A stretch of DNA of 64,000 nt, taken from contig CAYXXU010000001.1 in the NCBI GenBank assembly GCA_964469155.1, positions 110,138-174,137 on the forward strand. Direction: 5' to 3'. Under the pieces are notes generated by a model. It did not search any database and was not told the origin of the DNA. It worked only from the letters and a program-made list of their open reading frames with translations. Below, piece by piece: positions 25,338 through 33,942 of the stretch. Position 1 is the stretch's first letter. Each line of letters starts with the position of its first letter. The DNA is from CAIWKO01 sp964469155. Lineage in GTDB: Bacteria > Bacteroidota > Bacteroidia > Bacteroidales > CAIWKO01. A program made the position numbers and the translations under genes.

Positions 25338-26558
25338 TTATCGTACTTTCCTCACCAATATTGATGAATTGGTTCCTCCAAAGCCAAATGAGTTTGACAA
25401 ATATACATCAAATTCTTTATTCAGAGTTTTCGACACAATATTTAGATTCTGTGAGTATTCATCTGGTTCTTCAAAATTGATGTTGGGAGCTATGAATGAG
25501 TTCTGCATCATCAGCGTGGAATAAACAATCTCGCTGGCTCCTGCCATCCAGCATTCGTGGCCCGTCATGGATTTTGTTGAACTCACCAGGGGTTTATGCG
25601 TTCCAAACACATCGTGAATGGCAATGGCTTCACTGATATCGCCATGAGGAGTGGAAGTAGCATGTGCATTGATATATTCCACCTGTTCGGGTGTCAGGCC
25701 GCCATCTTTGAGCGACATGCGCATGGCACGCTGCAAACCGTCGACATTGGACTGGGAAATATGCTCCCCATTGGACGAAAATCCATAACCAATGATCTCT
25801 CCCAATATGTTGGCCCCTCTCTTCACCGCAGATTCGTAACTTTCGAGAATAACAGTGGCGGCACCTCCGCTGGGTATCAAACCATCGCGGTTCTTGTCAA
25901 AAGGGCGGGAGGCCTTTGTGGGTTCATCTTCCCTGACCGAAAAAGCGCTCAAAGCATCGAAACTGCCCATAGAGAAAGGATTCACTTCCTGGGCACCTCC
26001 GCATATCACCATATGCTGCAGCCCCTGTTTGATAAACAAATATCCCATTCCGATGGCATGCGAGCCACTGGCACAGGCGGCGCTGATGGTGAAGTTGATG
26101 CCGCGGAGTTTAAATATTACCGAAAGGTTCATGCTAACAGTAGAGTTCATGGCCTGGAAAATATAGCCCGAGCCAAGCAACATGGTATCTTTTTTCTCGC
26201 GGACTATATCGGTGGATTCGATCACAGCCTTCGACGAACTGTCGTTACCGAAAAGAATTCCCACTTCGTTGGCCCCCAGATAATCCATATCTATTTTGGC
26301 CTGGTTCAGGGCTTCAAGGGTCGACAGGTAAGCATATTCGCCCTGTTCGGCTAAGCCCACCCTCAGACGACGCTCTATCAGGCCTTTCAGGTTGGGTTTT
26401 TCAACTATGCCCGACAAAGCCGAACGGAAACCTATCTCTTTGCGTTCAGGAATAAATCCTATCCCCGATCGTCCCTGGATCAGGCTCTCTTTTACTTCGT
26501 CCTGATTCTTTCCTATACATGAATAAACGCCTAAACCTGTGATTACAACTCTATTCAT
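25338..26558 (-). CDS. 3-oxoacyl-ACP synthase (FabF-like, active ketosynthase)
   Basis: The 406-aa enzyme starts MNRVVITGLGVYSCIG and carries the complete catalytic set: Cys162 in TISAACASGS, His299 in YINAHATST, and Lys329/His334 in SSTKSMTGHE. The HATST variant is common in ketosynthases of aryl polyene-like clusters. It lies between fabG and an ACP. With them and the hotdog protein downstream it forms a condensing-reducing-dehydrating module with no enoyl reductase in sight, so unsaturated chains would be expected. Confidence 0.92.
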   Translation of the reverse strand: MNRVVITGLGVYSCIGKNQDEVKESLIQGRSGIGFIPERKEIGFRSALSGIVEKPNLKGLIERRLRVGLAEQGEYAYLSTLEALNQAKIDMDYLGANEVGILFGNDSSSKAVIESTDIVREKKDTMLLGSGYIFQAMNSTVSMNLSVIFKLRGINFTISAACASGSHAIGMGYLFIKQGLQHMVICGGAQEVNPFSMGSFDALSAFSVREDEPTKASRPFDKNRDGLIPSGGAATVILESYESAVKRGANILGEIIGYGFSSNGEHISQSNVDGLQRAMRMSLKDGGLTPEQVEYINAHATSTPHGDISEAIAIHDVFGTHKPLVSSTKSMTGHECWMAGASEIVYSTLMMQNSFIAPNINFEEPDEYSQNLNIVSKTLNKEFDVYLSNSFGFGGTNSSILVRKVR

Positions 26559-26596
26559 TGCGTGCTTTTAGAATTTTAATTTTAGAATTATTTTTT

Positions 26597-27325
26597 TTAA
26601 GTGTAGATACCGCCGTTTACCGAAATAACTTCACCTGTCACGTAAGATGCTCCTGAAGAAGCTAAAAAGCCAACCACTTCGGCTACTTCTTCCGCAGTGC
26701 CAAACCTGCCCACAGGTATCATTGCCTTCAGCATGTTTTCGTCGAGGTCTTTGGTCATATCGGTCTTGATATATCCCGGGGCCACGGCATTCACCGTAAC
26801 GTTCTTTTTGCCTACTTCCTGGGCTAGTGCTTTGGTCATTCCTATCACACCCGCTTTGGCAGCCGAATAGTTCACCTGACCCGGCAATCCTTTGATGCCC
26901 GACAAGGAAACCACATTCACTATGCGTCCGTATTTCTTGATCAACATATCTTTCACCAGACGGCGGGTGAGGAAGAATAAACCGTTCATGTTGGTGTTCA
27001 TCACGTCGGTCCATTCGGCATTGGTCATCCACATCATCAGGGCATCTTTGCGTATGCCAGCATTGTTCACCAGCACTTCTATATGTCGTTCGGGATTCGC
27101 GGCATACCATGCTTCCATCGCGGCTTCTATACTTTCCTGCTGCGAAACATCAAAGGGCATAAGTTCGCCGCTGCTGCCTTTTTGCTTTACCAGTTCCAGG
27201 GTTTCTTTCGCAGCTTCTTCGTTGGATGAGTAGTTTATGAGGATGTGATAGTTCATCTCGGCCAATTTCACACATATCGCTCTTCCTATACCTCTTGAAC
27301 CACCGGTAACCAATGCAATTTTCAT
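26597..27325 (-). CDS. 3-oxoacyl-ACP reductase (FabG-like SDR)
   Basis: This NADPH-dependent reductase converts 3-oxoacyl-ACP to 3-hydroxyacyl-ACP. The 242-aa protein has the cofactor loop TGGSRGIGR at 7-15, NNAG at 87-90 and the catalytic Ser140, Tyr153 and Lys157 (YSAAK). The C-terminal GASYVTGEVISVNGG motif is also present. It is the first gene of an eleven-gene minus-strand operon that runs to the thioesterase at 18404. Its -7 box is 86 bp upstream. Confidence 0.93.
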   Translation of the reverse strand: MKIALVTGGSRGIGRAICVKLAEMNYHILINYSSNEEAAKETLELVKQKGSSGELMPFDVSQQESIEAAMEAWYAANPERHIEVLVNNAGIRKDALMMWMTNAEWTDVMNTNMNGLFFLTRRLVKDMLIKKYGRIVNVVSLSGIKGLPGQVNYSAAKAGVIGMTKALAQEVGKKNVTVNAVAPGYIKTDMTKDLDENMLKAMIPVGRFGTAEEVAEVVGFLASSGASYVTGEVISVNGGIYT

Positions 27326-27411
27326 AAGTAAATTTTATTTCTCGTAAAACGTTTTTAAAACATTACAATTGAACGGTTTGAATAATTAATGTGCCCGTTT
27401 GCAACAGCCTG

Positions 27412-27419
27412 CAAAGATA
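27412..27419 (-). promoter_or_regulatory. -7 box (TATCTTTG) of the fabG operon
   Basis: TATCTTTG on the minus strand, 86 bp before the fabG-like ATG. This gives an 80-nt leader, longer than for most genes here. The rest of the 27326-27593 gap shows nothing else recognisable. Confidence 0.5.
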
Positions 27420-27593
27420 GAATAAGTTTTTTTAACTGTAGAATTTTTTATGAACTTATGTTTACTTGTGCTTTTGACGACTCATTACGAATTTTTGCAC
27501 CCATGCACCGATACTCCAGCAGGGATGGCTAAGCCTCAAATAACACAAAAAACCATCAGATTTTGAAATACCTCCATTTCTGTTTTCTTTTAT

Positions 27594-27601
27594 TTATTTT
27601 T
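27594..27601 (+). promoter_or_regulatory. -7 box (TATTTTTG) of the T9SS propeller-like gene
   Basis: TATTTTTG, 13 bp before the ATG at 27615. Confidence 0.45.
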
Positions 27602-27614
27602 GGAAAAAAATTTT

Positions 27615-29202
27615 ATGAAAAGACTTATACTTTTCTCCCTGATGATTTTCGTAGCCATTATGGTAACGGCACAACCTTCCATCACCTGGCAACATTCTTA
27701 TGGAGGCAGCGACCATGAATATGCCTGGAAAACCATCTCTACCTCTGACGGGGGCTATGCCTTTGTGGGCAATTCCGATTCGAACGATGGGGATGTGCTT
27801 TCGCAAAACAATGGTGGTACCGATCTGTGGGTAACCAAGACCAATTCCACAGGTTTGATACAATGGTCATTTTTGTATGGAGGAAGTGATGACGAGGAAG
27901 GATTTGATATTTACCAAACCACCGACGGCGGATATCATGGTGGTAGGTTTTACCAATTCGGCTGATGGAGACGTGACCGGACATCATGGCAGTTCAGGTT
28001 ATTCGGATGTGTGGGTGCTAAAACTTACATCTTTAGGGACACTCGACTGGAACAAATGCTATGGCGGAACAAAAGACGACGACGGAGTGGCTATTGCCAA
28101 AACCCTATCAGGAGATTTTTATGTGGCCGGAAGCACTTCATCGAACGATGGTGATGTGAGTGGCAACCATGCGGTAAATTATGGCGACTTCTGGATTTTT
28201 AAAATCAATACCAGCGGAACCTTATTGGATCAGAAGTGCATTGGCGGAACAGATTATGAAGAATGTTACAGTATGATTATTACTGCCGACAACGGATGTA
28301 TTTTGGCAGGACGCACCGGTTCTACTGACGGGGATGCCATAGGGTATCATGGTGGTTCGGATATGCTTATTGCGAAAATGAATTCATCGTTAGATGTCGA
28401 CTGGTCAAAATGCTATGGCGGTTCGGAAACGGAAGAATGTAATGCAATTGTGCAACTAAGCGACGGCAGTTATGTGGCTCTGGGATATTGCAGCACCCAC
28501 AACAATGGAGACATCATCGGGCATCACGGCTCTCAGGGCAGCGACGATTTCTGGCTGCTGAAACTCTCCTCCTCAGGCGGCATCACCTGGGCCAAATGCT
28601 ATGGAGGCGACGGCGACGACCAGGCTAACGGACTTTGCAAAACCATAGACGGTGGCTTTGTAATGAGCGGACTTACGAATTCGACCAACGGCGATGTTTC
28701 AGGGTTTCATCCGGGAAGTTGGTTCGATCCCGATGTGTGGGTGGCCAAGGTGGATGCCTCAGGAAACCTTGCCTGGCAGCGTTGTTGCGGTGGTTCGGGG
28801 CAAGATGAGAGTTTCAATGTGATGGAAGTTTCCAACAATCATTATATCGTGACGGGCTTTACCTATTCAGCCGATTATGACATTACCGTAAACCTGGGCA
28901 GCGCCGATGGTTGGATATTCGATCTGGCCGGTAGTAGCGGAGTAGAAGAAAATACCGAAGCTAATGTGTCGGTTTTCCCCAACCCATTTATCGATCAGAT
29001 CAGTTTTACCCTGCAGGCTCCTGCAGCAACCCCTACAAGAATTGCCATCACAGACCTTACAGGCAAAGAGGTAATGCTCGTCAACCCTGTGGCTCTTCTC
29101 AACAGTAACAGCATCCCTGCTGCTGAACTAAAACCGGGGATGTATTTTGTGGAGATAAGCGGCTCAGGTTATAAGGCAGTGAAAAAATTAGTGAAAGAAT
29201 AG
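27615..29202 (+). CDS. T9SS-secreted beta-propeller-like repeat protein (frameshifted)
   Basis: A signal peptide (MKRLILFSLMIFVAIMVTAQ) is followed by seven repeats of about 50 residues built on CYGGsxdD....t.DGGy...G.t.S.DGDvsg.HG, and a T9SS sorting domain (VFPNPFIDQ ... GMYFVEISG ... KKLVKE). Seven repeats suggest a seven-bladed propeller at the cell surface. The frame breaks at about 27933-27936: the second repeat reads TTDGGY and then continues as MVVGFTNSADGD only in the +1 frame, so one extra base is present. Either the gene is newly inactivated or the base is an assembly error; both halves look otherwise intact. It separates two parts of the biosynthetic cluster. Confidence 0.8.
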
Positions 29203-29750
29203 AAAGTTCGTTGACCCTGCCACTGCATCTCTTCGTAAAATTACGGAGTTGAAGCGAAGGTAAAAGTCAGTAATAGACAGGCAGGCATTCGCCGGACCGG
29301 ACGGGCAGAGGTGCTATATCTTAGTGATAGTCTCCCTCAATGTGAGGCTATCACCATCCGGGACAAATATTTCACCAATCGCCAAAAACCTTAAACCCAA
29401 AATCGTTAATAGAATATTTTCTGCTACTCAACGACAAAGTGTTTATATGATTTTCAACAATAAAGCCCTGTAAGAAAATCTAACAATCACTTTATCGGGA
29501 TTAACTCGGATACCAGACAATGGCTTAAGGACTTGTCATTAGTTCAATACGTTGCTAATGACAAATCCGTGTAAAAAAAACAAATGCCACAAAGGCACAA
29601 AAACACGAAGATACACCAAGAAATCCGGCTCTTTGCTCTTGATGGGGCGGCTGCGCCATCGGCCTGTGCGAAGGAAAGGTCAGTAATCTCATGGGGACCA
29701 CTCACTCCTTCCTTCTCATCTTTTTCTCCACCCATAAAATAATTCATGGT
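29203..29750. other. Intergenic region with small hairpins and cacaaag-type repeat words
   Basis: No gene is supported. It contains TGATAG...CTATCA with an internal CCTCA-atg-TGAGG stem (about 29,329-29,357) and words such as ATGCCACAAAGGCACAAAA (about 29,584-29,602), which belong to a dispersed family also seen at 41,850, 57,560, 59,150 and 61,740. Open frames here have no start context or family similarity. Confidence 0.5.
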
Positions 29751-29853
29751 ATAGAAATCGTACCAAAGGAAATAGACATCGAATCATAGGGAATTGAAAT
29801 CGAACTAAAGGAATTGACATTGAAGTAGTCGGAATTGACAATGAGGGAAATAA
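29751..29853. repeat. Degenerate 21-bp tandem array, about 5 units
   Basis: Units beginning ATAGAAATCG, ATAGACATCG, ATTGAAATCG, ATTGACATTG and ATTGACAATG start at 29751, 29772, 29793, 29813 and 29834 (spacings 21, 21, 20, 21). Ends of units vary around CTAAAGGAA. It is the shortest and most decayed of the five 21-bp arrays and, like three others, lies between converging gene ends. Confidence 0.65.
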
Positions 29854-29969
29854 ACAAAAAAACATTCCTCTTAATATATATAGGTTATTTAGCGTATGCC
29901 CCAATGGAAACAGTACATTTGGGATGGATTATAGACAGCATCAATCTGATCCTAAATATGACTCCCCCC

Positions 29970-32387
29970 TTAAAAAATGATCCTGTACTGCGGAATGATC
30001 ATCCGCCCCAACTGGTAGGTAAAATACGACTCCCCCGTCTTGCGGTTAAACGTCTGGTTGAACACATTCTTCTGGTTGAAGATATTGGTGATCTCCAGCG
30101 ACCATTCGATGGTCACCCGCTTGCCGTTCATCTTGTAAGCCAGTTTCAGGTCGGTGCGCATATAATCCTTAAACTTCTCCGACCAGGCAAGGTGATCGAT
30201 ATAGATATTCTTTTGCGCCTGCAGCGAGAGGGCTTCATCAATGGGTGTGTAACGCTGTCCGCCGTTGAAAGTGGTTTTCAGGTTGATGGTAAAGGTCTTT
30301 TTGCGTTTCTCGGGTTTCTTTTTGCGGAACTTCAGATTGAACTCCTTTCCGGCCAGCAGGTTAATATTATATCCCCCGCTGAAAGCCGTATGCCGCTCCA
30401 CCTTATCGCTGCCGCGGTATTTCGACGCATACACCGAAACCGTTCCCAGGTAATAGAACCCTTTCGATAAAAAGCGTTCCACGGTAAGTTCCGCGCCATA
30501 GTTATGGCCCGTGCCGCGGTTAGTAAGAAAAGCGGGAGCCATCACCTCGAAATTGGCGCCCTCGTTCAGCAGCGAATAACTGTTCAGGCTGTCGGCATCA
30601 ATAGGGATACGGTAGAGGTATTGATAATAGGTTTCGAACTTCAGGCGGGTATTCTCGCTGATGTTCCAGTCGTAGGCCAGCACGGCATGCAGGCTCCGGG
30701 TAAAATCGAGGTGATCGTTGGTCATCCGGTACGTTCCGTCCGGAAGTTGTGTTTGATTATAAAACACCGTCACCGGTATCATCTGGCTGTGCATTCCGAA
30801 ACCCAGGCTCAGGGTATGCAGTTCGGCTACGTTCCATTTCAATCCCAGTCGGGGTTCCAGCGAAAACGAACGGCTGTAGTTATACCACTGTCCGTGCAGG
30901 CCCGCATTCAGCAAAATTTTCTCGCTGGCTTTATACTGCCAGGCAATGTATGGCTGCAGCAAAACGGAATAGCCGCGGTAGTTGTTGCGGTACCAGAATC
31001 GGTTGATGGAAAACTCATACAGGCTGTCCACCACATCGTAATAGAACAGCGTGGCCGTGGCACCCGCCTTGAGGTTGTGTTGGGCATTGAACTTATGATT
31101 GTAATACAGTGAACCGAACAGTCGGCATTCGAGGTCGTTGCTGCGCTCGTAGGCAAAGGTGTTGAGGGTAACGGGGGTCACCGAATCTTTGTAGGTATAG
31201 AAATTATGAAAGGTAGCAGCCAGGGTGAGTTTCACATAACCCGATTTGTTCACCAGAATGAGATCGGAAAGTCCCGCCATGGTCTGGTTCGAATAGTTGG
31301 TCAGGTCCCAACCTTCCGTGCCGTAGAAATCGATCTTGTCTTTGGCGGTATCTTTCTTGCTGTCGAGAAAAGCGATCTTGCTCAACCCTCCGAAACCGAA
31401 TACCGAAATGCTTCCGATCTTGGTGTTGGGAAAATGCAGTTTGAAGAACACATCCTGGTACTTTGGCACCGCCTGCCCCGTGCCCATTTGTATGCCGAGC
31501 TTCGAAAACACATCCAGGGTGGAATAGCGGTAATCAATCAGGTAAGAACTACCGTTTTTCCTGCTGATGGGTCCTTCGGCTCCGGCTTCGATGCCGTTGA
31601 AGGCGATCTGTGCCAGGAATTCGTGGCGCTGGTTGTTGCCGTTCACCGATTTCAGGTCGAAAACCCCTGCCAGTGCGTTACCGTATTCGGCCGGAAAAGC
31701 CGCCGTAATAAAATCGGAGTTGAGCAGCAGGTTGTTTCGCAAGATGCTGATGGGACCGCCCGTGGTTCCCATAGCCGCGAAATGATTGGGATTGGGAATG
31801 TCCACATCGTCCAGCCTCCACAGCAGGCCCGAAGGGGTGTTGCCGCGGATGATGACATCGTTGCGCGAATCCTCGGTGCCGTTCACCCCGGCAAAGTTGG
31901 CCGCCATGCGGGCCACATCGCTGCGTGCTCCGGCATACATATTGGTCTCTTCCACCGTAAACTGCCGCACGCTCACCGACGACATTTTATTGATGGGATC
32001 GGTTTTATCGCTTTGGGCGCTTATCACCACTTCTTTCCCGGTATAGATCTTTTCCTCCAGTTCCACGTCCAGTATCAGTTCTCTCCCGGTATTCAGCTCG
32101 AGGTTCGACAGAAGCACATCATTATATCCCAAATAGCTGATGCGGACACTCACCCTGCCTGTGGGAACTCCCGTCAGAAGGAAGGATCCGTTTGCATCGC
32201 TTACGGTTCCTATCAGCGGGCTGCTGCCCACAACAATTATATTCGCACCGGGCAATGGCGCTTTTGTGATCTTATCGGCCACACTGCCTCGGATCACCTG
32301 GGTATGGTTTTGCGAAAAAGCAGGCCGCATGTTGCAAAGCAGCAACAACAGCAAAACGGGGATCAGCTTTTTCGCGTGGGAAAACAT
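29970..32387 (-). CDS. TonB-dependent outer membrane receptor
   Basis: The 805-aa protein has a signal peptide (about 1-25), a CarboxypepD-regulatory-like domain (VIRGSVADKITKAPLPGANI and following, about 32-115) and a plug domain (EETNMYAGARSDVARM ... NDVIIRGNTPSGLLWRLDD). A C-terminal beta-barrel ends in phenylalanine (RIIF). It is the TonB-dependent transporter type common in Bacteroidota, but no SusD partner is adjacent. It lies between the two halves of the biosynthetic cluster, in antisense to the plus-strand genes. A link to uptake of a cofactor or iron for the cluster is possible but unproven. Confidence 0.9.
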   Translation of the reverse strand: MFSHAKKLIPVLLLLLLCNMRPAFSQNHTQVIRGSVADKITKAPLPGANIIVVGSSPLIGTVSDANGSFLLTGVPTGRVSVRISYLGYNDVLLSNLELNTGRELILDVELEEKIYTGKEVVISAQSDKTDPINKMSSVSVRQFTVEETNMYAGARSDVARMAANFAGVNGTEDSRNDVIIRGNTPSGLLWRLDDVDIPNPNHFAAMGTTGGPISILRNNLLLNSDFITAAFPAEYGNALAGVFDLKSVNGNNQRHEFLAQIAFNGIEAGAEGPISRKNGSSYLIDYRYSTLDVFSKLGIQMGTGQAVPKYQDVFFKLHFPNTKIGSISVFGFGGLSKIAFLDSKKDTAKDKIDFYGTEGWDLTNYSNQTMAGLSDLILVNKSGYVKLTLAATFHNFYTYKDSVTPVTLNTFAYERSNDLECRLFGSLYYNHKFNAQHNLKAGATATLFYYDVVDSLYEFSINRFWYRNNYRGYSVLLQPYIAWQYKASEKILLNAGLHGQWYNYSRSFSLEPRLGLKWNVAELHTLSLGFGMHSQMIPVTVFYNQTQLPDGTYRMTNDHLDFTRSLHAVLAYDWNISENTRLKFETYYQYLYRIPIDADSLNSYSLLNEGANFEVMAPAFLTNRGTGHNYGAELTVERFLSKGFYYLGTVSVYASKYRGSDKVERHTAFSGGYNINLLAGKEFNLKFRKKKPEKRKKTFTINLKTTFNGGQRYTPIDEALSLQAQKNIYIDHLAWSEKFKDYMRTDLKLAYKMNGKRVTIEWSLEITNIFNQKNVFNQTFNRKTGESYFTYQLGRMIIPQYRIIF

Positions 32388-32391
32388 ACAA

Positions 32392-32399
32392 CAAAAATA
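32392..32399 (-). promoter_or_regulatory. -7-like box (TATTTTTG) immediately before the TonB receptor
   Basis: TATTTTTG sits only 4 bp before the ATG, which would give a leaderless mRNA. Either the transcript is leaderless or the match is fortuitous in AT-rich DNA. Confidence 0.3.
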
Positions 32400-32430
32400 G
32401 TAAAATATGGACGATGCAGGAAGATGGCTA

Positions 32431-32510
32431 TATTGTTAGATTGCTAAATTGTTGCCTTGAAACCCAATTTGCCCGAAAACAATTTAACCATCAAGCAATA
32501 TAACAATAAT
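32431..32510. repeat. Imperfect inverted repeat of CAATATAACAAT words
   Basis: ATTGTTAGATTGCTAAATTG on the left is answered by CAATTTAACCATCAAGCAAT on the right. It lies 7 bp after the stop of the minus-strand radical SAM gene and could terminate it. The same words occur uninverted at 8,371-8,392 and 9,040-9,068. Confidence 0.5.
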
Positions 32511-32516
32511 TCATCC

Positions 32517-33857
32517 TTAAATCACATCCTTCCCCTTCTTGATAAGCCAGAGTTTGCCGACATTCTCGTAGAACTTTTCGAGAGGCAGTGTGGTTTTCAA
32601 AACGGAATTGAAGAAATTATATTTTAGTAGGTCGAAATCTATGATCTGGTCTTTAACCTCTTTATAGAAAACAGTTCCCGGCATGGGAGTCAGAATGGTG
32701 TAACCCGCATAAACCACACGATGCGAAGAAGCATAATCGGACAGGGCTGTAAAGTCGTCTTCGGTATAATCGTTGGGCACCACATAATTGCCGCGCAGCA
32801 TGATGCCATTGCGATCGAAGATATCTATGGCTTCGGATATAAGCGAAGCAGAAGAATCCTTTTTATATTTCTTCAGTTCCTCATCGCGAAACGATTCGAA
32901 ACCGCATATCACCACCTTAAGCCCGGCCTTGGCCATTTTCTCTATCAGGTGAGGATACTTCACGGTGGTATCGAAACGAATGTCCATCACGTATTCTTTC
33001 TCAATGCCCTCTTCCATGATCCTGTCGAGCAGTTTCTCAATGAAAGCCACGTTGACAATGGTGTTGGCATCAGAAAAACGGACAATCTTATAATCGTCCA
33101 GTTGTTTTAGTTCGGTAATAATGCTTTCAATTTCCCGCTGGTAAAAGTGTTTGTCGAACTGCGGCCAGATAGAACAAAAAGAACATTCATAAGGGCAGCC
33201 CAGGGAAGTAAAAAGGTAGGTAGCAGGAACCGGCCGGCCTCCTACTATGTATGTTGAGATCCATCTCTTCAACAGGCTGCGGTCGGGCATGATAAAATTT
33301 TCGCGGGCAGCATTCCAGGGTTTCACAGGTGCTTTGGTGGCTTTGAGTTTTCCGTTCTCCCTGATCTGAACCCCTCCGATATCCTCAAATCCTTTGTGTT
33401 GCGAATGGGCTATCACCACCTCCCTGAAGATGCCTGCTGATTGTCCCGGACAGACCAGATCCACTATAGGCAGATTAAAGTCTTCCATGGAAAGTACCGT
33501 ATGCAATCCACCCGCCACCGTCAGGATCTCCGGATTGAACTTTTTGGCTTCACGGAATATCTCAATGCCATAATAAAACTCCGAAGCAATGAAAGTAACT
33601 CCGACAATATCGGGTTTTATTTCTTCAATATATTTTCTGATAAGCTGATCAAGCGGGGGCGCATCGGGATACAAATCGTACTCCCCTTTTAGGTCGATCA
33701 GCTCGACATCGAAATCTTTGATGGCTGCTGCAACAGTGATCAGTCCCAAAGGCGGACCGATAAGTTTCTTGTGAATAAAATGTTTGGCTTCGGCAGGAGC
33801 GTATTCCAGTATTTTGTTTTCGGGCGAGCGTGGCGGATTGACCAGTAGAATTTTCAT
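32517..33857 (-). CDS. Radical SAM protein with B12-binding domain (copy 2)
   Basis: From the ATG at 33857 (MKILLVNPPRSPENK) the product is 446 aa. The N-terminal cobalamin-type domain has LVNPPR at 5-10, GPPLGLITVAAAI at 34-46 and VTVAGGLH-like ILTVAGGLHT at 111-120. The SAM motif CPYECSFC has cysteines at 221, 225 and 228. The closest functional analogy is the B12-radical SAM enzymes of lipid and antibiotic pathways (methylation, ring closure, desaturation). The longer start at 33875 lies inside the -7 box and was rejected. It diverges from the glycosyltransferase gene. Confidence 0.88.
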   Translation of the reverse strand: MKILLVNPPRSPENKILEYAPAEAKHFIHKKLIGPPLGLITVAAAIKDFDVELIDLKGEYDLYPDAPPLDQLIRKYIEEIKPDIVGVTFIASEFYYGIEIFREAKKFNPEILTVAGGLHTVLSMEDFNLPIVDLVCPGQSAGIFREVVIAHSQHKGFEDIGGVQIRENGKLKATKAPVKPWNAARENFIMPDRSLLKRWISTYIVGGRPVPATYLFTSLGCPYECSFCSIWPQFDKHFYQREIESIITELKQLDDYKIVRFSDANTIVNVAFIEKLLDRIMEEGIEKEYVMDIRFDTTVKYPHLIEKMAKAGLKVVICGFESFRDEELKKYKKDSSASLISEAIDIFDRNGIMLRGNYVVPNDYTEDDFTALSDYASSHRVVYAGYTILTPMPGTVFYKEVKDQIIDFDLLKYNFFNSVLKTTLPLEKFYENVGKLWLIKKGKDVI

Positions 33858-33872
33858 AGTTGTTAGGAAGTG

Positions 33873-33880
33873 CAAAGATA
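33873..33880 (-). promoter_or_regulatory. -7 box (TATCTTTG) of radical SAM gene 2
   Basis: TATCTTTG on the minus strand, 15 bp before the ATG at 33857. It is one of a pair of divergent boxes 46 bp apart. Confidence 0.5.
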
Positions 33881-33926
33881 AAGTTTTCGGGGGAAAGAAA
33901 TCTAAACCTTATGAATTCAAATTTAC

Positions 33927-33934
33927 TAATTTTG
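33927..33934 (+). promoter_or_regulatory. -7 box (TAATTTTG) of the glycosyltransferase/exporter operon
   Basis: TAATTTTG, 8 bp before the ATG at 33943, so the leader would be almost absent. It is the plus-strand half of the divergent promoter pair. Confidence 0.45.
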
Positions 33935-33942
33935 CGACCTGT

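Noticed and set aside
26631..27110. 159-aa minus-strand ORF antiparallel in frame to fabG
   Set aside because: It lies entirely inside the well-supported FabG reading frame and has an unnatural Arg/Cys/His-rich composition.
29544..29904. Short minus-strand ORFs between the propeller and TonB receptor genes
   Set aside because: Low-complexity and repeat DNA; no start context or conserved features.
31206..32447. 413-aa plus-strand ORF opposite the TonB receptor
   Set aside because: Antisense shadow of the TonB receptor gene. The receptor frame shows signal peptide, plug and barrel signatures, while this one shows none.
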